NCBI RefSeq assembly: GCF_963082655.1
Contig: NC_081552.1
Location: 2,604,001-2,668,000, forward strand
Length of the DNA stretch: 64,000 nucleotides
Reading direction: 5' to 3'
From: Stomoxys calcitrans
Taxonomy: Eukaryota > Arthropoda > Insecta > Diptera > Muscidae
Below the pieces are notes generated by a model. The model was not told the origin of the DNA, did no database searches, and worked only from the letters and a program-made list of their open reading frames with translations. The translations under genes were made by a program, and so were the position numbers. Below are positions 1-11,223 of this stretch, piece by piece (within the stretch, counting starts at the first letter, position 1; every line of letters begins with the position of its first letter).

Positions 1-594
1 TTATTTGTGGCAGCAAATGAAAAACCGGTGGTATCATACTTATTTTCATTCATTACGGTAAATTAATAAATTTTACATCATCTCCACCGTCAAGAACTGG
101 AAATGAGTACGCATTTTCAGTATAAACATTAACATTTCGAAACCAGTTTTAGTGATTTAACTGACGAAACAGAGTCAAAATTAAAAACTTGTTCATATAA
201 CTTATGAAGTAACTCGAATGTTGGAATAAAGTTTTCTAGCTAACCAGATATAAAGAGTAGAGAGGCCATAAGGGTGGGGTTCTTCACCATCAGAAATTGA
301 GTTAGTTTATTGTCGGATGATTTGTATCTGATCCAATGCATAAAATGTTTCCTTTAATAAGGAAGATTATGTCCATGAGGACCACCATGGTTCATGTTAA
401 CCCATGTCTGCAATTAACACTGAACACCTAGGTTTGAATCCACAGCTAGTCAATCAATGATTCTGGTGACACTTGTGCTGTCTTTACCAGCTATTATGGC
501 TTAGCAACAAACTTTAATCGAATAGACTTGGTCTTATATTCGAAATATTCTCCAGCTATGTAAAGGATGTAGGTACGTACATTTGCCATTTCTA
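1..594. other. Noncoding, no gene recognised
   Basis: AT-rich sequence with frequent stops in all frames. I see no recognisable protein, RNA gene or structured repeat up to the TA at 593-594, which is the target-site copy of the next element. Confidence 0.5.
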
Positions 595-814
595 TTGGGT
601 TGCCCAAAAAGTAATTGCGGATTTTTTAAAAGAAAGTAAATGCATTTTTAATAAAACTTAGAATGAACTTTAATCAAATATACTTTTTTAACACTTTTTT
701 TCTAAAGCTGATAACTGACAGAAGAAAGAATACAATTACAGAGTCACAAGCTGTGAAAAAATTTGTCAACGCCGACTATATGAAAAATCCGCAATTACTT
801 TTTGGGCAACCCAA
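595..814. mobile_element. mariner-type MITE, 220 bp, TA target-site duplication
   Basis: The ends are near-perfect inverted repeats: TTGGGTTGCCCAAAAAGTAA continuing to GCGGATTTTT at the left, and its reverse complement at the right. TA flanks both sides (593-594 and 815-816), the signature of Tc1/mariner insertion. The 220-bp length leaves no room for a transposase, so this is a non-autonomous deletion derivative that would need a transposase supplied elsewhere. Terminal similarity between the arms is high, suggesting modest age. Confidence 0.88.
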
Positions 815-2246
815 TATTCCTATTTTATAATTCCTTCAATAAATATTTCCACAGCCGTTATTTGTTCACATTGGCAGTTTACAAGCGTTTTTAATGGCAA
901 TCAAAATAACTTAACATGTAGTTTCTCTCGTTGCCTGTCCAATTCGGCGCTTAATTAAGGGCCTTGTCCGTTGGCATCTTTCTCGTTGCCAATTAATGCA
1001 TTTCTACCAAATTGGCATTCAATTATAGCTAAAATGGTATCATATGACAACATATGTATGTATGTGTATACGTTTTTCGCTGAAATTAAACAATGAGTAA
1101 TACGTTTTTAGTTCCATGTTTTCATTTTGGTTTAAATTTTTTATACGAGCAACTACATCTACTAATGTGACAAATACACGTCAGACACACACACACACAT
1201 GTATACAGACAGATTGATATGTTTTAACATTTGTTGTAGGGGAAAATGCATTTCATTAAACATCATAAACAGCAGTAATTGGTTTCAACACCATCACTGT
1301 CAGGATCAGAAACTGCAACAGAATGAAGATCCGCATCATCGCCATCATCATGGCGTTGGTGCGCTACAAACCAACCTCATCGGTTGTTCTGAAAATATTT
1401 ACGTTGCCCCGAACAACAAGTAAATAAAACAAAAAAACTCTTTTGGAATTTCTGATTGTCGCTTGAATAATTTTGCCAATTTGGATTTTAATAACAAGAA
1501 CCGGTGGTGGTCACTTTGATTGGTCAGCAACCAGAGTCAGTGAAGCGATCATAAAACCGACGCCAACACAGTCATCTGCCATCGCCGGCACATCCGCAGC
1601 CACATATCGCCACGGTTGTGGACATAGGCGGCAAATATGATTTGATGGACTCGCCAGGTCTTTATGAGACGAATTTGGTACACATTTGGTCATCGGAAAA
1701 GTTGGCAAAGGCAGGTTTCGCACCGCCCGCCCTGGAAGTCCGCCTTTGATGATGCTGTTGTAGAATTGCCGCTCGTGTAGTGATTGTGGACACGGTTTAT
1801 TTTATGATTGACTGGTGTTGTGTTGGACTTACATGTTTAAATTGGCAATAACTCCACTCCAGTGGCGGTAATGGCAATGCGATACACTCACACAGCCAAC
1901 AAAGAGCTCTGGCGTATGGTGTATGTGTGTTGTCATCAATCATCAAAGCATTACGAGGAAAAAGTGTTAATTGCCAATTACGTAGAAATTTATTCAGGCA
2001 AAAATATAATCAATCCAATCAAATGCATAACATCGTTTAACATTTCCTCCATGGACATGTGCATGCGTGTATTACCCGGCCACTACCTTTCCTACTACTA
2101 CTGCAAACAAAGCCCATGCAACTGTAATTGTAATCTGAGCGGAAGCATTTTCATTTCTGAGTTTAATTTACTTAGCAACAACTGCAACTGGCAGTGGTCA
2201 GACAGCTGTGAGCATTCGAGAAAGTGCAGCAGGAACGCAAACAAGA
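815..2246. other. Noncoding stretch, no gene recognised
   Basis: No known protein is visible in any frame. A short (AC)n tract lies at about 1187-1199. A GC-richer block near 1500-1740 is open on the minus strand for 70 codons, but matches nothing I recognise and has no splice-linked neighbours. I treat the stretch as intergenic or intronic. Confidence 0.5.
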
Positions 2247-3270
2247 ACAAGTAAAAAGGCGTTAAGTTCGGCCGGGCCGATCTTTGGATACCCACCACCT
2301 CGGGTATATATCTAAACCACCTTTCATTAAAATCCGGTGAAAATTGCATACCCTATGTCCCATAGCAGTTATATCGAAATATGTTCCGATTTGGACCAAA
2401 TACTAATAAATAAAAGTCATTGTTCAATTGTGTATAACAAAATATTGGTCTTTTTAGTAGCTATATCTAAAAATAAACCGATCTGAACCATATACAACAT
2501 GGATGTCGAAAAGCCTAACATGAGTCCATGTGTCAAATTTCAGTTAAATCGGATTATAAATGCGCCTTTTTTGGGACCAAGACTTTAAATCGAGATATCG
2601 GTCGATTTGGGCCAAGTTGTAGAAAAATTTCGAAAAGCCTACCACAAATCACTGTCCCAAATTTTGGCAACATCGGAAAATAAATGCCAATGGGCCAAAT
2701 TGAAGAAAGGTGTCGACGGGCCTTACATAACTCGCTGTCCCGAATTTCTGCAAAATCGGATAATAAATGTGGATTTTATGGGCTTAAGACCAAAAATCGG
2801 CGGATCGGTCTAAATGGTAGCTATAACCTAATCTAGACTGATCCAGGCCAAATTAACGAAGGATGTCAAAGGGCCTAACACAACTCATTGTCCCAAATTC
2901 CAGCGATATCGAAAAATAAATGTGGCTTTTAAGGGCCTATGACCCAAAATCAGAGTACCGGCCTATATGGCAGCTATATCCAAATCTGGACCGATCTGAG
3001 CCAAATCGACATCCATGTTGTACATGGTTCAGATTGGTTTATTTTTAGATATAGCTACTAAAAAGACCAATATTTTAATATACACAAGTGAACAGTGACT
3101 TGTACTCATTAGTACTTGGTGCAAATCGAAACATGTTTCGATATAACTGCTATAGGACATAAGTTGTGCAATTTTCACCGGATTTTGATGAAATGTGGTT
3201 TACATATATTCCCGAGGTGGTGGGTATCCAAAGTTCGGCCCGGCTGAACTTAACGCCTTTTTACTTGTTT
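2247..3270. mobile_element. HINE-A inverted composite with two outward 3' ends
   Basis: At the left is a minus-oriented HINE-A 3' end (AACAAGTAAAAAGGCG, then a GTTCGGCC-type hairpin, then CCCACCACCTCGGG) followed by CTR units up to about 3007. At about 3008 the orientation flips and a plus-oriented 3' end runs to 3270 (GGTGGTGGGTATCC, hairpin, AACGCCTTTTTACTTG). The outer ~260 bp on each side are therefore inverted copies of one another. No 5' end with the core and (GTCY)n is present. The left hairpin has one mismatch (GGGCCGATC). Confidence 0.8.
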
Positions 3271-4261
3271 CTATCTACCCCCTTTAGTTCGCAACAACAA
3301 TCATTTAAACCAAATTTCGAAGTTCTAGCTTTACCCGTTCGTCCTATGCAAAGTTCACCTTTTTCGTACCTTTTTTGGTACTTTTTTGTTCCTAAATATC
3401 CAAAATCCCAAAAACTATTTTGGTATTCCAAGTAAGGTTGACATAGTGCATATAAATTGTAAAATTCAAAGCTCCAGCTCAATTAACAAACAAGGTACCA
3501 AAAAGTACCAATTACGGTACTAACGGTACCATTTTTGCCACTTCCGGTACTATTTTCGGAAATTTTTGTCACCAAATCTTAATTTTTGGAGACGTTTTGT
3601 AATATTAATTTTAGCCCCATCCGTTCGCACTGTGTAAAACGTCACCATACGAAATTCACAAAACCCCGTCTTATCGTACCTACGACCCAAGACGAACATT
3701 CTTGCCAAATTTCAGTGTTGTTTGGGACAGATAAGCATAATAAAAAGACTAAAAATGTTTATGCAAAATTTAAATTTTGGTTTTAGAAAATAATTTCGAT
3801 ATTTGGCTGCCTTTAGAGAGTTTTTCGCTGAAAATTAGTCCTGAAAAAAATCATTAAAATGTAGTCTTAAGAAAAAATTTTATAATTTTTTTTATAAAAA
3901 TTTGGTCTTTGGAAATAATTTTAAAGAAATTTTGTCTTAAAAACATAATTTCGAGGGGTCCGGCTCGTGCTGCAGTTTTGTCATAAGAGAATATTACGCT
4001 GAAATTTTGTCTCGAGAAAAACAATATATAAAAATGTAAAAGACTTATAAAATAAACCCTTGTTCTGAATTTTTTGAAAATCGGTTAACAAATTAGTAAA
4101 TTATTGAGTATTATTCAAAATCGGTTTAAAATCTATATGGGAGCTATATCTTATTCTGAACCGATTTCGATTTAATTCATCCTTCGGTGGTGGGTATAAA
4201 AACTACTCAATTACATAAGTTAAAAAACTACTCATTTTTGATGTTTTAAATACCAGATTTG
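3271..4261. other. Noncoding, with a GTAC-rich cluster and decayed repeats
   Basis: Seven GTAC-centred words (GGTACC, AGTACC, CGTACC, GGTACT) crowd 3366-3551. From about 3800 to 4030 a loosely periodic AAATTTTGTCTTNAGAA-like phrase recurs. About 4120-4195 holds HINE-like fragments (TATATGGGAGCTATATC and CCTTCGGTGGTGGGTATA). I find no gene. Confidence 0.5.
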
Positions 4262-4622
4262 GTTGAGTGTGGCTAGAAAGCAATATGGCAGCAGGAGCCG
4301 ATGGATTGTTGGCTGAACTCTTTAAGGGCGGTGGCGACACACTGATAAGGCATATGAATAAGCTTGTCTGAGTTATCCGGCTACAAGAACGCATATCAGA
4401 TAATTGGAACCTCAGCATACTAATTCTCGTACACACAAAAGGATAAAAGACAGTATGTGCTAACTGCAGAGGAATAAATGTCCTCCCCATCGCATACGAC
4501 ATACGTACGTACTGTGTGAAAAATTTAACTCTAAATTCAACGAAATGATTTAACCCTATCAGTTCTGCTCTAGACCTGCTAAATCCACCATAGACCAGAT
4601 ATATGCACTGCGCCAACTACCT
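4262..4622 (+). pseudogene. LINE reverse-transcriptase fragment (RTE-like), decayed
   Basis: Plus-strand translation with frameshifts and stops reads KAAGADGLLAELFKGGGDTL, then a DNWNLSIL segment, an NCRGINVLPIAY segment, and finally STIDQIYALRQL in a shifted frame. These are the fingers/palm blocks that precede the catalytic motif of RTE/Jockey-type reverse transcriptases. The YxDD catalytic block is absent. An in-frame stop follows NKLV, and reading-frame changes are needed downstream, so it is dead. The fragment stops at the 5' end of the HINE-A at 4629. A matching C-terminal LINE piece lies beyond that element. Confidence 0.75.
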
Positions 4623-4628
4623 ACCATA

Positions 4629-6001
4629 TTTTTATACCCACCACCGAAGGATGGGGGTATATTCATTTTGTCATTCCGTTTGCAACACATCGAAATATCC
4701 ATTTCCGACCCTATAAAGTATATATATTCTTGATCAGCGTAAAAATCTAAGACGATCTAGACATGTCCGTCCGTCTGTCCGTCTGTCTGTTGAAATCACG
4801 CTACAGCCTTTAAAAATAGAGATATTGAGCTGAAACTTTGCACAGATTCTTTTTTCGTCCATAAGCAGGTTAAGTTAGAAGATGGGCTATATCGGACTAT
4901 ATCTTGATATAGCCCCCATATAGACCGATCGGCCGATTTAGGGTCTTAGGCCCATAAAAGCCACATTTATTATCCGATTTCGCTGAAATTTGCGACTGTG
5001 AATTGTGTTAAGCCCTTCGACATCCTCCGTGAATTTAGCTCAGATCGGTCCAGATTTGGATATAGCTGCCATATAGACCGATCATCCGATTTAGGGTCTA
5101 AGTCCCATAAAAGCCACATTTATTATCCGATTTCGCTGAAATTTGCGACTGTGAGTTGTGTTAGGCCCTTTGACATCCTCCGTGAATTTGGCTCAGATCG
5201 GTCCAGATTTGGATATAGCTGCCATATAGACCGATCATCCGATTTAGGGTCTAAGTCCCATAAAAGCCAGATTTATTATCCGATCTTGCTGAAACTGGGA
5301 CAGTGAGTTGTGTTATTCCTTTCGACATCTTTCTTCAATTTGGCCCAGATCGGTTCAGATTTGGATATATCTGCCATATAGACCGATTTCTTGATTTATG
5401 GTTTTGGGCCCATAAAATGCTTATTTATTATCCGATGTCGCCAAAATTTGGGACAGTGAGTTAAGTTAAACCCCTTGACATACTTCTGCAATATCGCACA
5501 GATCGGTTCAGATTTGGATATAGCTGCCATATTGACCGATATCTACGTTTTAGGTTTTGGGGCCATAAAAGACGCATTTATTGTCCGATGTCGCTGAAAT
5601 TTAAGACAGTGAGTTTGGTTAGGCTCTTCGAAGTCCTTCTTCAATTTGGCCCAGATCGGTCGAGATTTGAATATAGCTGCCATATAGACCGATATCGCGA
5701 TTTAAGGTCTTGGCCCCATAAAAGGCGCATTTATAATCCGATTTCACTGAAATTTGACACAGTGACTTATGTTAGGCTTTTCGACATCCGTCTCGTATAT
5801 GGTTCAGATCGGTTTATTTTTAGATATAGCTAGTGTACTTTTAGTATTTGGTCCAAATCGGAACATATTTTGATATAACTGATATGGGACATAAGGTATG
5901 AAATTTCCACCGAATTTTGATGAAAGGTGGTTTACCTATATTCCCGAGGTGGTGGGTATTCAAAGTTCGGCCCGGCCGAACTTAACGCCTTTTTACTTGT
6001 T
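4629..6001 (+). mobile_element. HINE-A, full-length non-autonomous helentron-like element
   Basis: The 5' end TTTTTATACCCACCACCGAAGG is followed by the dipteran core (TTTCCGACCCTATAAAGTAT at about 4693) and the (GTCY)n tract. Six CTR units follow, with TAGACCG landmarks at 4921, 5074, 5227, 5379, 5532 (TTGACCG) and 5685, giving a 152-153 bp period. The 3' end has GGTGGTGGGTAT, which is the sub-terminal inverted partner of CCCACCACC, then the GTTCGGCC/GGCCGAAC hairpin and AACGCCTTTTTACTTGT. Short open frames of 81-102 codons follow the repeat unit and are not genes. Family assignment rests on known DINE-1/mini-me architecture. Confidence 0.88.
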
Positions 6002-6039
6002 GTTGATATATTCAATAGATTCGACAAACATAAACAGTT

Positions 6040-6315
6040 CAAATAGCAGAGAGCCTCTGCGAACCGTTCAATACCAAACGAGCTTCAGACAAGGAGGCAG
6101 CCAATCGTGGTGTGACGATGTTGGCATAGTTCTATCAAAATACAACGGTTCGTTGGCTACGTCATGTTGTCAGAATGAATGAAGAAGCTCCAGCGACGAA
6201 GTGTTTTGAAGGCGACCATAGGGGAAGACCAAAATTCCGATGGAGTGATCAAGTAACGTCATCTCGAAACAGGGTGTCAGAGATTGCAGAAGGAAGAACA
6301 AATGTTCTGTAACGG
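6040..6315 (+). pseudogene. LINE C-terminal fragment (RTE-like), decayed
   Basis: From 6154 one frame reads WLRHVVRMNEEAPATKCFEG, then a basic RGRPKFRWSDQV segment. This is the conserved C-terminal block of RTE/CR1-like LINE polyproteins. The upstream part needs frameshifts. Same strand as the reverse-transcriptase fragment at 4262-4622, so both may be remains of one LINE, with the HINE-A and a deletion between them. Confidence 0.65.
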
Positions 6316-6910
6316 CCAACTAAAGTAAAGTAATAACTTCTGTTCTACCATGTCAGATATGATCCAAATGAGTTTATATGCACATGAAATCTGAACCAAA
6401 AAACTACCTGAACGCGATCCATGATGGAGGTCCAATTAGATTCGGCCCGGCCGAAACTATTCTTAAATGGTTAACTACATTCAGTTTTTATATATCAAAT
6501 GTTGTACCTAATCGAGTGGTCATTAGTGTTCGAAGTGGGCGAGAAATAGAAGGAAGACATTTGTTCAAATATTTCTAAATGAAACATTTGATTACAATGG
6601 TAACAAATTACACACAATCAAAGAAACATCGAACTTACATTCCATAAAACTAAATTATTGAAATTTCTATTTTATTTAGAAAATGTTGGTAATTTTTTAC
6701 GGAATTCAATTTAATACAATCAAAAACTCATGTAAATGTAACCAATTTCAGGAAAACACAGTAAAATTTTTATTGAATGTGACCACAACAATTTCACATA
6801 AAATATTTTACACACAAAAAATCAACGGCAGTGGTCATGTGAGTGCGGTCCAGACTTTTGTTGGTTTTCTCTGCTGTGTTTTTTTTTCGTAGCTCATGGG
6901 CTTTTTTTAT
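6316..6910. other. Noncoding with a truncated HINE-B 3' tail
   Basis: Around 6416-6465 ACGCGATCCATGATGGAGG, followed by ATTCGGCCCGGCCGAA, resembles a plus-oriented HINE-B 3' end lacking the rest of the element and with a diverged tail. The remainder is AT-rich with no gene. Confidence 0.5.
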
Positions 6911-7421
6911 TTTTATACCCTCCACCATAGGATGGAGGTATACTTATTACGTCATTCCGTTCGTAACACCTCGAAATATTCGTCGGAGACCCCAGAAAGT
7001 ACATATATTCTTGATCGATCTGGGATCTTGACTTCTTGAGCCTCTAGAGGGCGTAAATCTTCTCCAATTTGGCCGAAATTTTGTGCGACGCCTTCTTCCG
7101 TGACCTTCAACATACCTGTCAAATCGGTCTATATCCGGATACAGCTCTTATAAAAACCGATCTCCCAATTACACTTCTTAATCCCCTAAAGGGCGCAATT
7201 CATATCCCAATTGGCGAAGATACTATGGTCTCCAACATTCAATTCAATAATGGTCCGAATCGAACCGTAACGTTATATAGCTCCAATAGCATAGCAATTC
7301 TTATCCATTATCCTTTGTTTGCCTCAAAAGAGATACCGGTCAAAGAACTCGACAAATACGATCCATGGTGGAGGGAATATAAGATTCGTCCCGGACGAAC
7401 TTAACCAACTTTTTGTTGTTT
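6911..7421 (+). mobile_element. HINE-B, short copy with a compensated hairpin
   Basis: The start is TTTTATACCCTCCACCATAGG, with a core variant (ACCCCAGAAAGTACATATAT). The CTR region is shortened. The end is CCATGGTGGAGGGAATATAAG, then hairpin TTCGTCCCGGACGAA, then a diverged tail CCAACTTTTTGTTG. The (GTCY)n tract is missing. The 111-codon open frame inside it is repeat-derived. The hairpin differs from the usual TTCGGCC...GGCCGAA by one paired change on both arms, so pairing is retained. Confidence 0.8.
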
Positions 7422-8080
7422 AATTATAAATATTGTGTAAAGTTATTTCACGGCTACAAACGAGCTGAGTAAAGCGTTGGTTTAAAGTAAACTTCACTCT
7501 TTGTGGTATCGTATCCTGCTCAAAGGACCACAGTCACATATATAAATAGGCGCCACAGCGAACGATATCCCAGCCAGAGACTTCATTTGGCTTTGGTCTC
7601 GCCCTTAATTGACATAATGGCAAAGGAATTTGGAAAATCATTTCCGTTCCATAAACAGGAACACACTCTCGTCCACACGCACAGAGAGAGAGAGAGAGAG
7701 AGAGATGAAGGGTCCATGTGAAATTCCCAGGAAACAAAGAAAAATCGTAATTCATTTTGATAACATTATTTTGATTTTAAGTTTGCTTTTTGGCTCGCTT
7801 TTGTTGTCATTGGCCCCGGTTGATAGATTCCTCATGAGGCTGTCATCATTATTATTATTGTATATGGATGTGGGCACATGTGCACACATACAAACGTATC
7901 TATAAACGTAAACATTGGCATTGAGATAAGGAACGACCTAAAGAAATTAAATTGAACAGTTTGAAACAAGGCGAAGTTATAAACATTGTTCAATACATGT
8001 TATCTAACCGGTTTTATATCAAATATTTAAGGAAACTTTATGAAATTGACTTCTAACAAATACATTCTTTTATATTGAAA
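7422..8080. other. Noncoding, no gene recognised
   Basis: No known product in any frame. It contains the (GA)n microsatellite at 7683-7706, which opens overlapping frames on both strands that I do not treat as coding. Confidence 0.5.
7683..7706. repeat. (AG)12 microsatellite
   Basis: Uninterrupted AG dinucleotide run of about 12 units. Confidence 0.95.
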
Positions 8081-8392
8081 GTAGCGCAGATGTTAGCATG
8101 TCCGCCTTTGACGTTGAACGCATGGGTTCGAATCCTGGCAGGAACATCAGAAAAATTTTCAGCGGTGGTTATACCCTCCCAATGCTGGCAACATTTGTGA
8201 GGTACTATGCCATGTAAAAACTTCTCCCCAAAGAGGTGTCGCTCTGCGGCACGCAGTCCGGACTCGGTTATAAAAAGGACGTCCCTGATCATTGAGCTTA
8301 AGATTGAATCGGACAGCACTCATTGATTTGTGAGAAGTTTGCCCCTGTTCCTTAATGGAATGTTCATGGACAAATTTGCATTTGCATATGAA
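8081..8392 (+). mobile_element. tRNA-derived SINE
   Basis: The head has an RNA polymerase III box A (TAGCGCAGATG at 8082) and box B (GGTTCGAATCC at 8125-8135), spaced as in a tRNA. A non-tRNA body follows (GTGAGGTACTATGCCATG, CAAAGAGGTGTCGC, CGGACTCGGTTATAAAAAGG), ending in TTTGCATTTGCATATG. A diverged copy of the 3' body lies at 27040-27165 and a head-only copy at 10912-10985. There is no protein; mobilisation would depend on a LINE. Confidence 0.82.
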
Positions 8393-8466
8393 AAGTCAAA
8401 TGTATTCAAAATATGTCGCTGGAAAAATACAGCTTAATTGTCTACGAAATGTATATTTTGATTTAA

Positions 8467-10139
8467 AACAAGTAAAAAGGCGTTAAGTTCGGCCGGGCCG
8501 AACTTTGGATACCCACCACCTCGGGTGTTTATGTAAGCCACCTTTCATCAAAATTCGGTGAACATTTCGTACCTTATGTCCCATATCTGTTTCATCAAAA
8601 TATGTTCCGATTTGGACCAATTACTAATAAGTACACTAGCTATATCTAAAAATAAACCGATCGGAACTATATACGACACGGATATCAAAAAGCCTAATAT
8701 AAGTCACTGTGTCAAATTTCAGTGAAATCGGATTATAAATGCGCCTTTTATGGGGCCAAGATTTTAAATCGAGATATCGGTCTACATGGCAGCTATATCC
8801 AAATCTGGACCGATTTGGGCCAAGTTGCATAAAAAATGTCGAAGAGCCTAACACAAAGCACTGTCCTAAATATTGGCGAAATCGGACAATAAATGCCTGT
8901 TTTATGGGCCCAAAACCTTAAATCGAGAGATCGGTCTATATGGCAGCTATATTCAAATCAGGACCGATCTGGGCAAAATTGAAGAAGGACGTCGAAGAGC
9001 CTAGCCAAACTCACTGTCTCAAATCTCAGCGACATCGGACAATAAATGCGTCTTTTATGGCCCCAAAACCTAAAACCTAGATATCGGTCTATATGGCAGC
9101 AGTATCCAAATCTGGACCGATCTGTGCGATATTGCAGAAGTATTTCAAGGAGCTTAACTTAACACACTGTCCCAAATTTCGGCGACATCGGATAATAAAT
9201 GAGAATTTTATGGGCCCAAAACCATAAATCAAGAAATCGGTAAATATGGCAGCTATATCCAAATCTGAACCGATATGGACCAAACTGAAGAAATATGTTG
9301 AAGGGCCTAACACAACTCACTGTCCCAAATTTCAGCAAAATCGGATAATAAATGTGGCTTTTATGGGCCTAACACCATAAATCGGAGGATCGATTTATAT
9401 GGCAGCTATATCCAAATCTGAACCGATCTGAGCCAAATTAACGAAGGATGTCGATGGGCCTTACACAATTCACTGTCCCGAATTTCATCAAAATCGGATA
9501 ATAAATGTGGCTTTTGTGGGCCTAAGACCCTTAACCGGAGGATCGGTCTATATAGCAGCTATATCCAAATATGAACCGATCTGAGCCAATTTAACGAAGG
9601 ATGTCGAAAGTCCTAACACAACTCACAGTCGCAAATTTCAGCGAAATCGGATAATAAATGTGGCTTTTATGGGCCCTAGACCCTAAATCGGAGGATCGGC
9701 CAATATGGCAGCTATACCCAAATCTGGACCGATCTGAGCCAAATTGACGAAGGATGTCGAAGGGCCTAACACAACTCACTGTCCCAAATTTCGGCAAAAT
9801 CGGATAATAAATGTGGCTTTTATGGGCCTAAGACCCTAAATCGGCGGATCGGTCTATATGGGGGCTATATCAAGATATAGTCCGATATAGCCCATCTTCG
9901 AACTTAACCTGCTTATGGACAAAAAAGAATCTCTGCAAAATTTCAGCTCAATATCTCTATTTTTAAAGACTGTAGCGTGATTTCAACAGACAGACGGACG
10001 GACATGTCTAGATCGTCTTAGATTTTTACGCTGATCAAGAATATATATACTTTATAGGGTCGGAAATGGATATTTCGATGTGTTGCAAACGGAATGACAA
10101 AATGAATATACCCCCATCCTTCGGTGGTGGGTATAAAAA
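8467..10139 (-). mobile_element. HINE-A, full-length, minus orientation
   Basis: Reading plus coordinates, the 3' end comes first (AACAAGTAAAAAGGCG, hairpin GTTCGGCCGGGCCGAAC), followed by about eight CTR units and then the 5' core (CTTTATAGGGTCGGAAAT) and the sub-terminal CCTTCGGTGGTGGGTATAAAA. The (GTCY)n tract is reduced to CAGACAGACGGACGGACATG. Several 68-74 codon minus frames are read from CTR units and are not genes. Confidence 0.88.
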
Positions 10140-10489
10140 TCTCTATGAGATTCCTGAGTTTTTTACATTTGAAAAAATTTAAATTTACTATTGCTCCCCA
10201 GATAAACTGCATGCATATCAATTATTTGTAGTTAGTTCATTGTTACGCTCACTGGCTCCTTTATTTTGTTCATCATATCCGGGTTTCGTCTGCTTGACTG
10301 AATGTCTGGAGTCATGTTGATGTGTGTGGTGGTGTCGCATGGTTGCTTGGTAATTTCCATAAAAACAATAAGAAAACTCTGCGACGCGTTAAATAGCAAT
10401 AATAGTACGCATCGCAAAAGGAATGAATCTCTCTTCTCATATGCATACATGCATATGAATGTATGTGTGGGGGTACTAATATGCCCAGC
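10140..10489. other. Noncoding, no gene recognised
   Basis: No recognisable gene or repeat. Confidence 0.4.
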
Positions 10490-10911
10490 AAACCAAATGT
10501 CTGATGTCAGTCAAATCTGAACAAATTCTGAAGTCTTCCGACAAGTTCTTACCGAATTATGTTCGAAATTCTGAAGGAATTTTTGTGGCGACAGTTTTGA
10601 AAGAACTCTGAACGATTTTTCTTCAGACAGTTCGAAAGGAATTCTGAACGATTTCTGCACTGTTTGTCTAAAGGAATTTTTGTTCCGACAGATCTATAGA
10701 AGTCGTAACGAATTCTGAACTTTAACGGACTTTATTTGGGTTTTTTGGGCTTGGCTTGCTTTTTTGTGGCACATGTTTTTAATACCTGCAGAAATTTTTT
10801 CCCAACAGTTTGGAAGTAATTGTGAATGATACCCGAACTCGGTGTTAAATGTTTTTGTCATTTTTGTGCTTTCTTGTTTGCACATTTTTGTGTTTTGTTG
10901 TGAACCATTGA

Positions 10912-10985
10912 AGGCCACCGTAGCATAGAGGCTAGCATGCCCGTCTATTATGCAGAGTGTCTGGGTTCGAAACCAGGCGACAGTA
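10912..10985 (+). mobile_element. tRNA-like SINE head
   Basis: Box A-like TAGCATAGAGG at 10921-10931 and box B-like GGTTCGAAACC at 10964-10974, preceded by GGCCACCG as in the SINE family at 8081. No SINE body follows, so it is truncated. No seven-pair acceptor stem is visible, so I do not call it a functional tRNA gene. Confidence 0.6.
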
Positions 10986-11059
10986 TGCATTCAGCATATG
11001 ATACATATTTTTATAACCTGTATTTACATATTTATTTTTTATGGTACATTGAAATTATC

Positions 11060-11223
11060 TTTTTATACCCACCACTGTAGGATAGGGGGGTACTCATTAA
11101 GTCATTTCGTTTGCAACACATCGAAATGTCAATTTCCGACCCTTAAAAGTACATATATTTCGGATCGTTGTAAAATTCTAAGATGGTTTAACGATGTCCG
11201 TGTGTCTGTCCGTCAGTCTGTTG
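11060..11223 (+). mobile_element. HINE-A 5' end fragment
   Basis: TTTTTATACCCACCACTGTAGG, a diverged core (TTTCCGACCCTTAAAAGTAC) and a GTCCG-type tract are present. The element then stops abruptly at the foldback arm, with no CTR or hairpin. Confidence 0.75.

Noticed and set aside
4921..5840. Regularly spaced repeats resembling a CRISPR array
   Set aside because: Whole 153-bp units repeat without a short repeat/spacer division. The genome is eukaryotic and the ends are those of a helentron-like element.
7069..7404. 111-codon plus-strand frame
   Set aside because: Lies wholly within a HINE-B and ends in its hairpin.
10912..10985. Functional tRNA gene
   Set aside because: Boxes A and B are present but the acceptor arms do not pair, and the 5' flank matches a SINE family.
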